This document shows, one piece after another, positions 46,149 to 54,088 of a stretch of 64,000 nt of DNA. How positions within the stretch are numbered: position 1 is the stretch's first letter; each line of letters starts with the position of its first letter. The DNA comes from Microcoleus vaginatus_C. Lineage in GTDB: Bacteria; Cyanobacteriota; Cyanobacteriia; Cyanobacteriales; Microcoleaceae. The DNA lies in NCBI GenBank assembly GCA_040004035.1, contig JAMPLN010000018.1, one strand, 5' to 3'. A program made the position numbers and the translations under genes. Under the pieces are notes generated by a model, which was not told the DNA's origin, did not search any database, and was given only the letters and a program-made list of their open reading frames with translations.

Positions 46149-46691
46149 TTACAAAGCATCTATTTCGAGGGCTATTGCATCAGTATATCGGTTGACAAAG
46201 CTAAACAAGTCTGCTGTCGCAATAATCTCAAATATTTCTGAATCATCAAGTCCTAAATCCCGCAGGTTTTGGTAATCAGTCTCTGTCATTTCCAGGGGTT
46301 TTGTAGCAGCCAGCAAGCCAAAGGTAATTACGGCTTTATCACGTTTTGGCAAAGGGCAGTTGGCAAAGTCAGAAACTAGGGTTCGCAGTAGTTCTTCGCT
46401 CATCCCCAAGGCTGACAATCCGTGCAGGTGAACTTGGAGAGCGTACTCGCTATTATTTGATTGGGAAATAGCGACGCCGACCATTTCTTTAAGCGTGCGG
46501 GGTAAGTCTCCTTGCAGGATTGTTCCCCGGAATTTTTTCCAATTTGCTTCTAATATGTCAGGGTTGATTGCCATTGACTTGAACAGGTTGGGGACGATGC
46601 CAAACCCCAAGTCTGTCAAAATTTCTTCGTACACTGCTTTGGCTTTAGGATCTGTAAGTTGCTCGTATTCTATAAGTGGAAAGTGTGTCAT
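46149..46691 (-). CDS. AhpD/carboxymuconolactone decarboxylase-like protein lacking the CxxC cysteines
   Basis: A 180-residue all-helical protein of the AhpD-like/peroxidase-related family (GIVPNLFKSMAINPDILEANW is typical). Active members carry CxxCxxxH; here the equivalent positions are Ser81, Ala84 and His88 (NNSEYALQVH), so both redox cysteines are missing while the His remains. It cannot act as a thiol peroxidase partner by the known mechanism. It ends just upstream of the adenylate cyclase gene on the same strand, suggesting a linked role, perhaps as a binding or sensing protein. Confidence 0.82.
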   Translation of the reverse strand: MTHFPLIEYEQLTDPKAKAVYEEILTDLGFGIVPNLFKSMAINPDILEANWKKFRGTILQGDLPRTLKEMVGVAISQSNNSEYALQVHLHGLSALGMSEELLRTLVSDFANCPLPKRDKAVITFGLLAATKPLEMTETDYQNLRDLGLDDSEIFEIIATADLFSFVNRYTDAIALEIDAL

Positions 46692-46786
46692 TGGTGTGTT
46701 GAATTTTACGGCAATTAATTGGGGGAGAATTTACGTTTTTGTTATGTAACGCCACTCGAAGGGCGACCTTACGAGCTATTTTGGCT

Positions 46787-47098
46787 TTAGTCGGATTGAT
46801 AATAAAATGCACCGCTGTCAACAAACCGCGAATCATGAAAATGAGCTAGCAACAAATCTGATTCTTGAGGCTGGATTAAACCTGTAATTATAGCAGTAAC
46901 AGGAGCCCAGAAAATTCTGTTGCGATCGGGTTTTACGACTAATTTTAGATTTTTCCAATGGTTGTTGTCAAGTATCGGCAATTCATCTGGCACGACGGCG
47001 TGAAATCTTACCACAACTATTGAATTAGAGATTGCTGTTCCGTTCGCTAAATTGTAGGCAAAAAACACTGTTCGATCGAACTCCACAAATGGCCACAA
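46787..47098 (-). CDS. Possible small protein, unrecognised
   Basis: A 103-codon frame with coding-like codon use, in a stretch otherwise without a gene and upstream of the AhpD-like gene on the same strand. The product is mixed alpha/beta without signal peptide or known motif; I do not recognise the family. The middle (WKNLKLVVKPDRNRIFWAPV) has reasonable composition. It may be real but could be chance. Confidence 0.4.
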   Translation of the reverse strand: MWPFVEFDRTVFFAYNLANGTAISNSIVVVRFHAVVPDELPILDNNHWKNLKLVVKPDRNRIFWAPVTAIITGLIQPQESDLLLAHFHDSRFVDSGAFYYQSD

Positions 47099-47271
47099 TC
47101 TTCTACTCCGGCAGGCGCACAGGGGAAGAAATAAAACGCTGTGCGATCGAGTTTATTGAATTAATCAGAAGCTCGATCGACAACCCATGCCCCAGATAAG
47201 CTAGGCTAACGCCTGCGACTGGAGTTATCATGGGTAAACTGTAAACTTCTATCATTGTCGCTGCATTTGCT

Positions 47272-48540
47272 ATGAACCCTGCCCTGACTCAATTTGGCGC
47301 TCAGATGTCCCACCTCACGGGAGTTCGGGCAATTATGAAAGATATTATTGAAACACTCCGAGCCGGCAGCGGGCAGGAGTTTATCAATTTGAGCGCCGGA
47401 AACCCGGTGATTTTGCCGGAAGTCGAGCAGTTGTGGCGCGACTGCACTGCGGAACTTTTGGCCAGCCCGGAATACGGTGAGGTGGTTTGTCGCTACGGTT
47501 CCAGTCAAGGTTATCAGCCGTTTATCAATGCGGTATTGGCGGATTTCAACCAGCGTTACGGACTGAATTTGACCGATCGCAATATTCTAATTACTCCCGG
47601 AAGTCAATCGATTTACTTCTACGCAGCCAACGCTTTCGGCGGCTACACTACCAGCAAACAGCTTAAAAATATTGTTTTACCGCTGAGCCCAGACTACACG
47701 GGTTACGGCGGCGTTAGCTTGATTCCCGAAGCGGTAGTCGCCTGCAAACCCACCCTCGATATTGATGCAGCCGCCCACAGGTTCAAATACCGCCCGGATT
47801 TCAGCCAATTGTCGATCGACCAAAGCACCGGTTGCGTCATTTTTTCCCGTCCCTGCAACCCCACCGGCAACGTTCTCACCGACGACGAAGTTAAGAAAAT
47901 TGCCGATTTAGCGGCCGCTTTCGAGGTGCCGGTGTTGGTTGATTCCGCCTACGGCCCTCCCTTCCCGTCCTTGAATTTTACCGAAATGACGCCGATTTTT
48001 GGCGGCAATATCGTGCACTGTATGAGTTTGTCGAAAGCCGGATTACCGGGTGAAAGAATCGGAATTGCGATCGGCGATGAAAAAATCATTCAAATATTAG
48101 AATGTTTTCAGACCAATATGTGCATTCATTCGCCGAGATACGGACAGGCGATCGCAACTCGTGCCATTACGTCCGGCGCTCTTGCCGATATTTCCATCAA
48201 CGTAATTCGCCCGTACTATCAAAGCAAATTTGCGATCGTAGAAACCACCCTAGAACAAGCAATGCCGAAGGATTTGCCGTGGTTTTTGCACCGGGGCGAA
48301 GGAGCAATTTTCGCATGGTTGTGGCTGAAAGATTTGCCAATGACTGATTGGGAACTGTATCAAGAGTTGAAAAAAGTTGGCGTAATTGTCGTGCCGGGAA
48401 GTTCTTTCTTCCCTGGTTTGCGGGAAGATTGGCAGCACAAACATGAGTGTTTACGCATCAGTTTGACTGCAACAAATGATGAGATTGAAACTGCCATGAA
48501 ACGGTTGGCTCAAATGGTAGAAAAGCTTTATCAGTCTTGA
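47272..48540 (+). CDS. avtA: Valine--pyruvate transaminase
   Basis: A 422-residue fold-type I PLP aminotransferase close to AvtA, which interconverts valine and alanine with 2-oxoisovalerate and pyruvate. Landmarks: INLSAGNPVILPEVEQLW at the N-terminus, CNPTGNVLTDDEV, VDSAYGPPFPSL with the Asp that contacts PLP, and the Schiff-base Lys in HCMSLSKAGLPGERIG. The C-terminal VVPGSSFFPG and CLRISLTAT close the domain. The start at 47272 is an ATG preceded by poor ribosome-site similarity. Substrate range is inferred. Confidence 0.92.
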   Translation: MNPALTQFGAQMSHLTGVRAIMKDIIETLRAGSGQEFINLSAGNPVILPEVEQLWRDCTAELLASPEYGEVVCRYGSSQGYQPFINAVLADFNQRYGLNLTDRNILITPGSQSIYFYAANAFGGYTTSKQLKNIVLPLSPDYTGYGGVSLIPEAVVACKPTLDIDAAAHRFKYRPDFSQLSIDQSTGCVIFSRPCNPTGNVLTDDEVKKIADLAAAFEVPVLVDSAYGPPFPSLNFTEMTPIFGGNIVHCMSLSKAGLPGERIGIAIGDEKIIQILECFQTNMCIHSPRYGQAIATRAITSGALADISINVIRPYYQSKFAIVETTLEQAMPKDLPWFLHRGEGAIFAWLWLKDLPMTDWELYQELKKVGVIVVPGSSFFPGLREDWQHKHECLRISLTATNDEIETAMKRLAQMVEKLYQS

Positions 48541-48546
48541 TTTCTT

Positions 48547-48670
48547 ATACCAAATCCGCAGAAATCCACCTTTTTTCTGATTCGGCGGTTCAAACCGCTC
48601 TGCAAGTCAAACTTTCGTCCGCCTCCGCAGACAAGCGAGATCAAGGGGGTATTTAAGCCGGATTTGGTAT
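48547..48670. repeat. 124-bp element with 12-bp perfect inverted ends
   Basis: Ends ataccaaatccg (48547-48558) and its complement (48659-48670) enclose 100 non-coding bases. Related ends (atatcaaatcc...) occur at 59231 and 60378. It is probably a small non-autonomous element or repeat in the avtA-caspase spacer. Confidence 0.6.
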
Positions 48671-48763
48671 GATTTCTCAGTCTCGCGTAGGTGGACTTCG
48701 TTGGTGTAGTTTGAGGTTAAAAGCGATTTCAATCGCCGACTATGATCGAGGAGTTTTTAACAA

Positions 48764-50935
48764 TTAAACCACCCGATAAACAAAACTCAGACTTGCCCAA
48801 ACATTCACATCCAAAGCCAAATCGTCCGTCGATATCCCCGCTTTCTGCACCCCCGGAATGCTAGCGGCGTGCAAATCTTCGAGCACCGCCCGCGCCACAT
48901 TTAAAGGATTCAACAGCACTCGAATTGGCAGGGCAGCCCTCGTTTGCTGGATTTCGGCTTCTATTGCAGCTAGAGTTTGAGCGAAGGGACTCTCACTAAA
49001 TATAATGAAAGTTTCCGCAAGTCCGATCGGCAAGGATACCGCCCACCCGCTCCCCCCAGCCGCCGGTACAATCAAATTCTCCCCCGGAGCGATCGGCCGC
49101 GACATCCCCCCCACACCGTCTTTGCCCTCAGCACCGAGCACTGACAGCCGTCCCGCGCTGCCCGAGTCAAACACCGCAAAGTAAACCGGGCGATCGCTGT
49201 CGTTATACAATCTGCACTGAATTCGGCTGCTGTTGCTCACACTTAATATATGGGCGCTGGCGGATTTCTCACTTTCCCCGCTCAACGGTTCCAGCCGATA
49301 ATCACCGCCGGCCCGCACCGGCTCTCGCTGCGCCACAGCCCGCGCTTGCGGTGCGGTAGTTGCCAGAACCGCCCGCACCTTCAGGCGCGAAGACCCCTCA
49401 TTGACTGTCAGCCGCAGCAACTTCCCAGCCTGCAGCGCTTTCAACTGCGGAGTCAAGCGCTGCACCGCCACCTTGACTGCTTCTCCCCCGTCGCCCTCAG
49501 TATCGGGAATCAGCATTTGAGCCAAAGAAAACAAACCGTAACGGCTTTGATACAAAGCAGGCTCGTGAGGCGAGACTGTTTCGGCTAAAGTTGTTTCCGG
49601 GACTCTGCCGAACCGACAGTCAGCCAATTGCTCGCTGCCTACCGCCGAAACTTGCGGCACAGTCGCAAAGGCGCTGGTAGCGTCCACCCGCTCGATGCGT
49701 TCCAAACCCGAGTCCAAAGCTACTGTCAAACCGATGTTTCGCGGCAATACCCGAATTTCTTCCCTCACGAGTTCGCCGACTGTTAATTGCCCGTCTGTTT
49801 GAGCAGACCCATCTAAAACTTGGGCTTTAGCAGAGAGGCCCGTGCGTCCCCGCAGCAAAAGCCTCGCGCCCTCCGAGGAATCCACAGCAAACACAGAACC
49901 CCCGGAGCACTCCAAAACCGAGGGCGACAACCCCCCCAGCCACAACTGCACAGTTTTGCCCCCATCTTCCACCGCCGTCACAGCGCCGTCAGATGCAGGG
50001 GAATTCAAGATTAAATTTGAAAAATTCACCGCCGGCGCGGCTGTTAAATCGTGATTGAGAATTTGCGGTTGCTGCGATAACCCCGCCATTTGCTCGACAT
50101 TACCCGCCGCGCGACTGAAACTGACGCTGAAGCTGCTAGCGGGAGTTGCCAACCACAGAGTTTGGGTGAGGGCGTAGGTAAACAAACCTGCGGTAAATCC
50201 GCCCCACTCTTGTTCGGCGGCGAGTTGGGAATCCGCACCCGCGGCCAGTATGGTGGCCGCAGGACGGAGATTTGTGCGGGAGCGCAGGTCTTGAGCGAAC
50301 GTTAATTCTGCGAGGCGAGGCTCGCCGATGGTGGGGCGGGGGCGGGAGCGAATGCGAAAGTTGCCGTTTGTGGGAAAACCCCGATAGTGGTAGCTGGTGT
50401 CGAGGATGGCGATCGCATTTTCTGGCGCGAGCGATCGCATCAACAGCAACAGCGTTTCCTCTAAAATATCGTTCACCGCTCGGTTTGCTAACAACGGCAA
50501 AACATCATCCGCCGGCACAAAACTGTTGTGCATTTTTCCGGGAGACTCGCCCAAACTTACTCGACTACCGCAGCCGCTAAAGTGAAAAACTACCACGTCA
50601 CCGGGTTTTGCTTGTTCCCTCAAGTGAGTTACAAACGCCGTCTCGATATTCTCCCTGGTAGCTTGAGCGTCAGTCAAAGTCAAAATGTCCGACGGCACAA
50701 ACCCAAACCGATATATCAGCAGTTCCCGCTGCAATTCCACATCCGTGACGCAGCCGTGCAGGGGCGAGTCTGGATATTTGTCAACGCCAACCAACAAAGC
50801 CAATTTCCTGGCTGTCGGCTGCGCTAAGGCTTGGAGGTAGCGATCGCTCAACGGCAGCCACAAGGCGTCGCTGATTCCGATGGCGGCCAGCACCCGGCCA
50901 GCTTGCTGTAAAAATTCCCGCCGCTTGAGTCCCAT
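48764..50935 (-). CDS. Tat-exported caspase-fold protein (pseudo-orthocaspase)
   Basis: A 723-residue protein starting at ATG 50935 (MGLKRREFLQQ); the frame is open further upstream but that part is translated repeat. RREFLQ followed by a hydrophobic stretch and ALAQ is a twin-arginine signal. The caspase p20-like domain spans ~43-330: LALLVGVDKYPDSPLHGCVTD is the conserved first strand. The catalytic His motif SGHG reads SGCG (Cys122) and the catalytic Cys motif D-x-C reads DTS (Ser181), so the dyad is lost. The C-terminal ~390 residues are beta-rich and include a DUF4384-like region (LYNDSDRPVYFAVFDS). Probably a binding or regulatory protein in the periplasm. Confidence 0.85.
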   Translation of the reverse strand: MGLKRREFLQQAGRVLAAIGISDALWLPLSDRYLQALAQPTARKLALLVGVDKYPDSPLHGCVTDVELQRELLIYRFGFVPSDILTLTDAQATRENIETAFVTHLREQAKPGDVVVFHFSGCGSRVSLGESPGKMHNSFVPADDVLPLLANRAVNDILEETLLLLMRSLAPENAIAILDTSYHYRGFPTNGNFRIRSRPRPTIGEPRLAELTFAQDLRSRTNLRPAATILAAGADSQLAAEQEWGGFTAGLFTYALTQTLWLATPASSFSVSFSRAAGNVEQMAGLSQQPQILNHDLTAAPAVNFSNLILNSPASDGAVTAVEDGGKTVQLWLGGLSPSVLECSGGSVFAVDSSEGARLLLRGRTGLSAKAQVLDGSAQTDGQLTVGELVREEIRVLPRNIGLTVALDSGLERIERVDATSAFATVPQVSAVGSEQLADCRFGRVPETTLAETVSPHEPALYQSRYGLFSLAQMLIPDTEGDGGEAVKVAVQRLTPQLKALQAGKLLRLTVNEGSSRLKVRAVLATTAPQARAVAQREPVRAGGDYRLEPLSGESEKSASAHILSVSNSSRIQCRLYNDSDRPVYFAVFDSGSAGRLSVLGAEGKDGVGGMSRPIAPGENLIVPAAGGSGWAVSLPIGLAETFIIFSESPFAQTLAAIEAEIQQTRAALPIRVLLNPLNVARAVLEDLHAASIPGVQKAGISTDDLALDVNVWASLSFVYRVV

Positions 50936-51321
50936 TTTTAAATAGCTTTGAATTTTAAGTTTTGAATTTTCAGTTAAATTCCCCTCAATAATTTTAGGGG
51001 ATTTAATTAAGTTGTGAGTGTTTAGTATTAATATCGCATCCGGTTGCATCGGAATGATTAAACCGCGAAGGCGCAAAGGACACGAAGGAAGAGAAAGAAG
51101 AAGGTGCAGTTCTTCCTTCGCGCTCTTCGCGTCTTCGCGGTTCATTTAATCTTACGACCTAACAGAACTCGCTCTAATACAAGTCCGAATCAAACCGAGT
51201 TGATATAAGATATTTTTTTTTAGTTTTAACTTTTGAGCTTTAAGTTTAAAACTGTAAAATTTAAACTCAAAACTCAAAATTCAAAACTCTTCAGAATGTC
51301 GCCCACACCACAGTTCAAGAT
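50936..51321. repeat. Repeat-rich spacer between sat and the caspase-like gene
   Basis: Contains gttttgaattttcagt-type repeats, a dispersed unit atatcgcatccggttgcatc at 51031 (relatives at 59231 and 60378), and a long inverted repeat 51061-51142 whose 31-base arms (aaccgcgaag...) pair at about 26 positions. The sat promoter does not lie here (sat reads away); no gene is seen. Confidence 0.7.
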
Positions 51322-52503
51322 TTAAATCTCGTAATTGAAAATATTCATTGCCTTGGCTAATTCTGCGGCAACTTCCGGTCGGGAAAACTGCGGCGGCGGC
51401 AATTTTCCAGCGCGCAGCATTTCCCGAACTTTGGTTCCAGACAAATGCACCCGTTGTTCGGGAGTGCTGGGACTTGTTTTAGTTGTAGCCATTTGTTCCG
51501 TCAGTGTGCAATAGAAAGCGTGCTCGAATTTCATCGGCACAATTCCCAATTCTCCCGGCTCAAATTCATCAAAAATATGTTGGGCATCGTAAGTGCCGTA
51601 ATAATCGCCAACTCCAGCGTGATCGCGCCCCACGATAAAGTGAGTGCAGCCGTAGTTTTTGCGGATTAAAGCATGAAAAATTGCTTCTCGCGGCCCGGCG
51701 TAGCGCATCGCCGCCGGATTAATTGCCAAAATTACGCGATCTTTTGGATAGTATTTTTCTAGCAGAATTTCGTAGCAGCGCATCCGCACGTCAGCGGCGA
51801 TGTCGTCGTCCTTAGTCGTCCCGACTAGCGGGTGCAAGAACAAGCCGTCTACTGTTTCTAAGGCGCATTTTTGGATATATTCGTGGGCCCGATGGATGGG
51901 GTTTCGGGTTTGGAAACCGACTATGGTTTTCCATCCTTTTTCTGTGAACAGCATTCTCGATTTCGCCGGGTCAATTTGGTATTGGGGAAAGCGGACATCT
52001 AGTTCGCGTTCCAGCAGCCAAATGTCGCCTGCGAGGTTAACGGGCCCGGATTTGTCTACTACTTGGACGCCCGGGTGTTTGAGGTCGTCGGTGCGGTAGA
52101 CGTTGAGGGCTTCTTCTTCTTTACTGTAGTGATATTTTTCTGCAAGTTCCAAGAGCCCGACAAATTTGCCCGCCGACGAGTCTAGGCGCACTAAAGTTCC
52201 TGCTTTCAGGGGGGCGGCGACTTCTTCTGTTACCGAGAGGGTGATGGGAACCGACCACGGAAGGCCGTTGGAGAGGCGCATTTGTTTAACGACCGATCGA
52301 TAATCAGCTTCGTTCATGAACCCTTTGAGGGGACTCAGGGCGCCGATGGCGATCATTTGCAGGTCAGAGATCGATCGATCCGAAAGCTGGACTCGCGGCA
52401 AGACTTCTGCTTTGTCGAAAAATTCTTGTCTTTGGTCTAGTGTGGCAATGCGGTTGACCAGGGTGCCGCCGTGAGGGGCAATGCGGTCTGAATGCTGGCT
52501 CAT
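51322..52503 (-). CDS. sat: Sulfate adenylyltransferase (ATP sulfurylase)
   Basis: A 393-residue single-domain ATP sulfurylase producing adenosine 5'-phosphosulfate, the first step of sulfate assimilation. Signatures: VGFQTRNPIHRAHEYIQKCAL (QxRNPxHxxH motif), LLEKYYPKDRVIL, MRYAGPREAIFHALIRKNYG and FIVGRDHAGVGDYYG. It ends with a KVREMLRAGKLPPPQFSRPEVA segment typical of the family. Length is standard for cyanobacteria and no APS kinase domain is fused. Start ATG at 52503 fits homologues. Confidence 0.96.
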   Translation of the reverse strand: MSQHSDRIAPHGGTLVNRIATLDQRQEFFDKAEVLPRVQLSDRSISDLQMIAIGALSPLKGFMNEADYRSVVKQMRLSNGLPWSVPITLSVTEEVAAPLKAGTLVRLDSSAGKFVGLLELAEKYHYSKEEEALNVYRTDDLKHPGVQVVDKSGPVNLAGDIWLLERELDVRFPQYQIDPAKSRMLFTEKGWKTIVGFQTRNPIHRAHEYIQKCALETVDGLFLHPLVGTTKDDDIAADVRMRCYEILLEKYYPKDRVILAINPAAMRYAGPREAIFHALIRKNYGCTHFIVGRDHAGVGDYYGTYDAQHIFDEFEPGELGIVPMKFEHAFYCTLTEQMATTKTSPSTPEQRVHLSGTKVREMLRAGKLPPPQFSRPEVAAELAKAMNIFNYEI

Positions 52504-52666
52504 GTCGATTTGAAGTTGTGGGTTTTAGCTGCCAGAGTACATAGTATCAAGCGGTGGCTGCAATTCTACATTTTTTAATTGTTCTGGACTTGTGCAGAAG
52601 GCTGCTTTTGTGGCGCTGTAATTCTTTAACTGTCAACTCGCGCACTCAAAACTCTAAATTTTCCCC

Positions 52667-52711
52667 TCAAGTCTGGACTTGAAATTCTTCGGGATCTATT
52701 CCCCAATTTAC
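52667..52711 (-). pseudogene. Displaced C-terminal end of the DUF6745-like gene
   Basis: Read on the minus strand, these 45 bases encode VNWGIDPEEFQVQT and a TGA stop, the C-terminus expected for the DUF6745-like gene at 54068-55114. Joining base 52711 to 54089 restores one frame (Trp then Val). The piece was cut off by insertion of the tnpB element. Confidence 0.85.
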
Positions 52712-52724
52712 CGGAAAACTGGGT

Positions 52725-52752
52725 TTAAAGCCCCGTCCTTCTAGGACGGCTT
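52725..52752. terminator. Left-end hairpin of the tnpB element
   Basis: Core arms ccgtcct (52733-52739) and aggacgg (52743-52749) around a 3-base loop, extended by flanking aaagc/cttt pairing. It overlaps the stop codon of the small minus-strand gene, so it may both be a subterminal transposition hairpin and terminate that gene. Confidence 0.6.
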
Positions 52753-52881
52753 TTCCTCTTTAAGTTTATCAATCCAGTCCTCTACAAGTTGGGTCATTGT
52801 TTTTTCTTTCTGTTTGGCAATTCTCCGCAACTTCTCTAGCCGACTCACGACAATGCGAATACTTAATCTTTCTCTGACCAT
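52741..52881 (-). CDS. Small ribbon-helix-helix-like protein inside the tnpB element
   Basis: A 46-residue frame with ATG at 52881, starting MVRERLSIRIVVSRLEKLRR and containing a basic middle (AKQKEKTMTQLVEDWIDKLK). The short beta-strand then two helices pattern resembles CopG/Arc-type ribbon-helix-helix DNA binders. It is divergent from tnpB, whose start is 42 bases away, so it could bind the shared promoter or element end. The stop codon lies in the left-end hairpin. Too short for certainty, but composition and position favour a real gene. Confidence 0.6.
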   Translation of the reverse strand: MVRERLSIRIVVSRLEKLRRIAKQKEKTMTQLVEDWIDKLKEEKPS

Positions 52882-52922
52882 TTGGCTACCCAATTGCTAC
52901 CTATTATGTTATCATACTTAGC

Positions 52923-54048
52923 ATGAAAACATTGAAGTTCAAGCTATATCAAAGCAACCAAAATAAACACCTCAAGCGAAGTATCAATGCTGCCGGGGTG
53001 ATTTATAACCATTGCATTGCACTTCACAAACGGTACTACCGGATGTGGGGTAAGCACTTGAATTGCAGCAAACTTCAAAGTCATATCGCCAAACTCAGAA
53101 AGCGTAAAGCATTCTGGCAACAGGTTGGATCTCAGGCTGTACAGGATATCTGTCAACGCATTGAAAAAGCCTATCAACTGTTCTTTAAGCATCACAAGAA
53201 AGGAGTTAGACCGCCCGGATTCAAGAAAGTTCGCAGATACAAATCGTTCACTCTCAAGCAAGCTGGCTACCAATTCTTAGGCGGCAATCGAATTAAGATT
53301 GGAAATCGCGTTTATCAGTATTGGAATTCCAGAGAGATAGAAGGGAAGATTAAGACGTTAACCATTAAACGCACGACCTTAGGAGAGTTGTTCATGGTTG
53401 TGGTCGTTGACAGCGTTGAAGAGCCTGAAACCAAAGTCGAGACGAGTAGAATCGCGGGCTTTGATTTCGGCTTGAAAACGTTTCTCACCTGCTCAGATGG
53501 AACAAAAATCGAATCACCGCAATTTCTGAAACAGTCCCTCAACGCTATTAAGAAAGCAAATCGTCAGCATTCCAAAAAACGGAAAGGCTCAGCGAACCGA
53601 GAAAGAGCAAGACTTAATCTAGTTCGCAAACACTCCTGACGTAGTGAATCGTCGCTCTGATTGGTTCTGGAAATTGGCTCACGAACTAACTGATAAGTTC
53701 GACGTGCTGTGCTTTGAGACGTTGAATCTAAAAGGAATGCAACGACTTTGGGGACGTAAAATCTCAGACCTTGCATTCGGCGAATTTCTCGAAATTCTCC
53801 AATGGGTTGCCAAAAAGAAAGGAAAAGAAGTAGTTTTCATTGACCGTTGGTATCCATCTAGTAAGACTTGCTCGCATTGTGGACACGTTCTGAAAGAGTT
53901 GGATTTGTCAGTTCGTGAATGGCGCTGTCCGTCCTGTCAAAAGGTGAATGACAGAGACGAGAACGCCGCGATAAATATTTGTGCGGTTGGGGCATCAACC
54001 GCTAAGTTAGGTGATGTTAGACAGGCTATGCCTGCAATTGCTGTCTGA
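52923..54048 (+). pseudogene. tnpB: tnpB (RNA-guided nuclease / OrfB family) broken by a frameshift
   Basis: Two frames make one TnpB. 52923-53639 gives residues up to the RuvC-I Asp (GFDFGLKTFLTC) and stops at a TGA; 53644-54048 continues with the RuvC-II Glu (LCFETLNLKGM), the zinc finger (TCSHCGH...CPSC) and the RuvC-III Asp (DRDENAAIN). Between the conserved RKH and VVNRRSDW there are 7 bases where 6 would keep frame, so a single-base insertion (or equivalent) is the simplest cause. All catalytic residues survive, so the break is recent. Intact TnpB cuts DNA beside its TAM using a right-end RNA guide. Confidence 0.88.
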
Positions 54049-54088
54049 GCTTAGAATCCCTTCGCCTTTAGGCAGGGGAGTATGTCAA
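53950..54088 (+). ncRNA. Putative omega/right-end RNA of the tnpB element
   Basis: By analogy with IS200/IS605 elements, the guide RNA scaffold overlaps the tnpB 3' end and finishes at the element's right end (54088), with the guide read from the adjoining host bases 54089 onward. An imperfect hairpin (cccttcgcc/ggcagggg, ~54058-54078) is visible. Extent is approximate and expression is not shown. Confidence 0.4.

Larger units (their letters stand above)
52712..54088 (+). mobile_element. IS200/IS605-type tnpB-only insertion element, 1377 bp
   Basis: Boundaries come from the interrupted host gene: its 3' codons are at 52667-52711 and its body resumes at 54089. The left flank ends TTTAC, and the element ends gtatgTCAA, matching TTAC and TCAA cleavage signals of IS608-like elements. 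There are no terminal inverted repeats and no target duplication, as expected for this family. It carries a left-end hairpin, a small minus-strand ribbon-helix-helix-like gene, a frameshifted tnpB, and an imperfect right-end hairpin (~54056-54080). No tnpA is present, so it needs a transposase in trans. Confidence 0.88.

Noticed and set aside
50936..51145. N-terminal 70-residue extension of the caspase-like protein
   Set aside because: It is encoded by dispersed inverted repeats, and the twin-arginine signal begins at the ATG at 50935.
53620..53660. Programmed frameshift in tnpB
   Set aside because: No slippery heptamer or obvious stimulatory structure is seen at the junction; a simple indel explains it.
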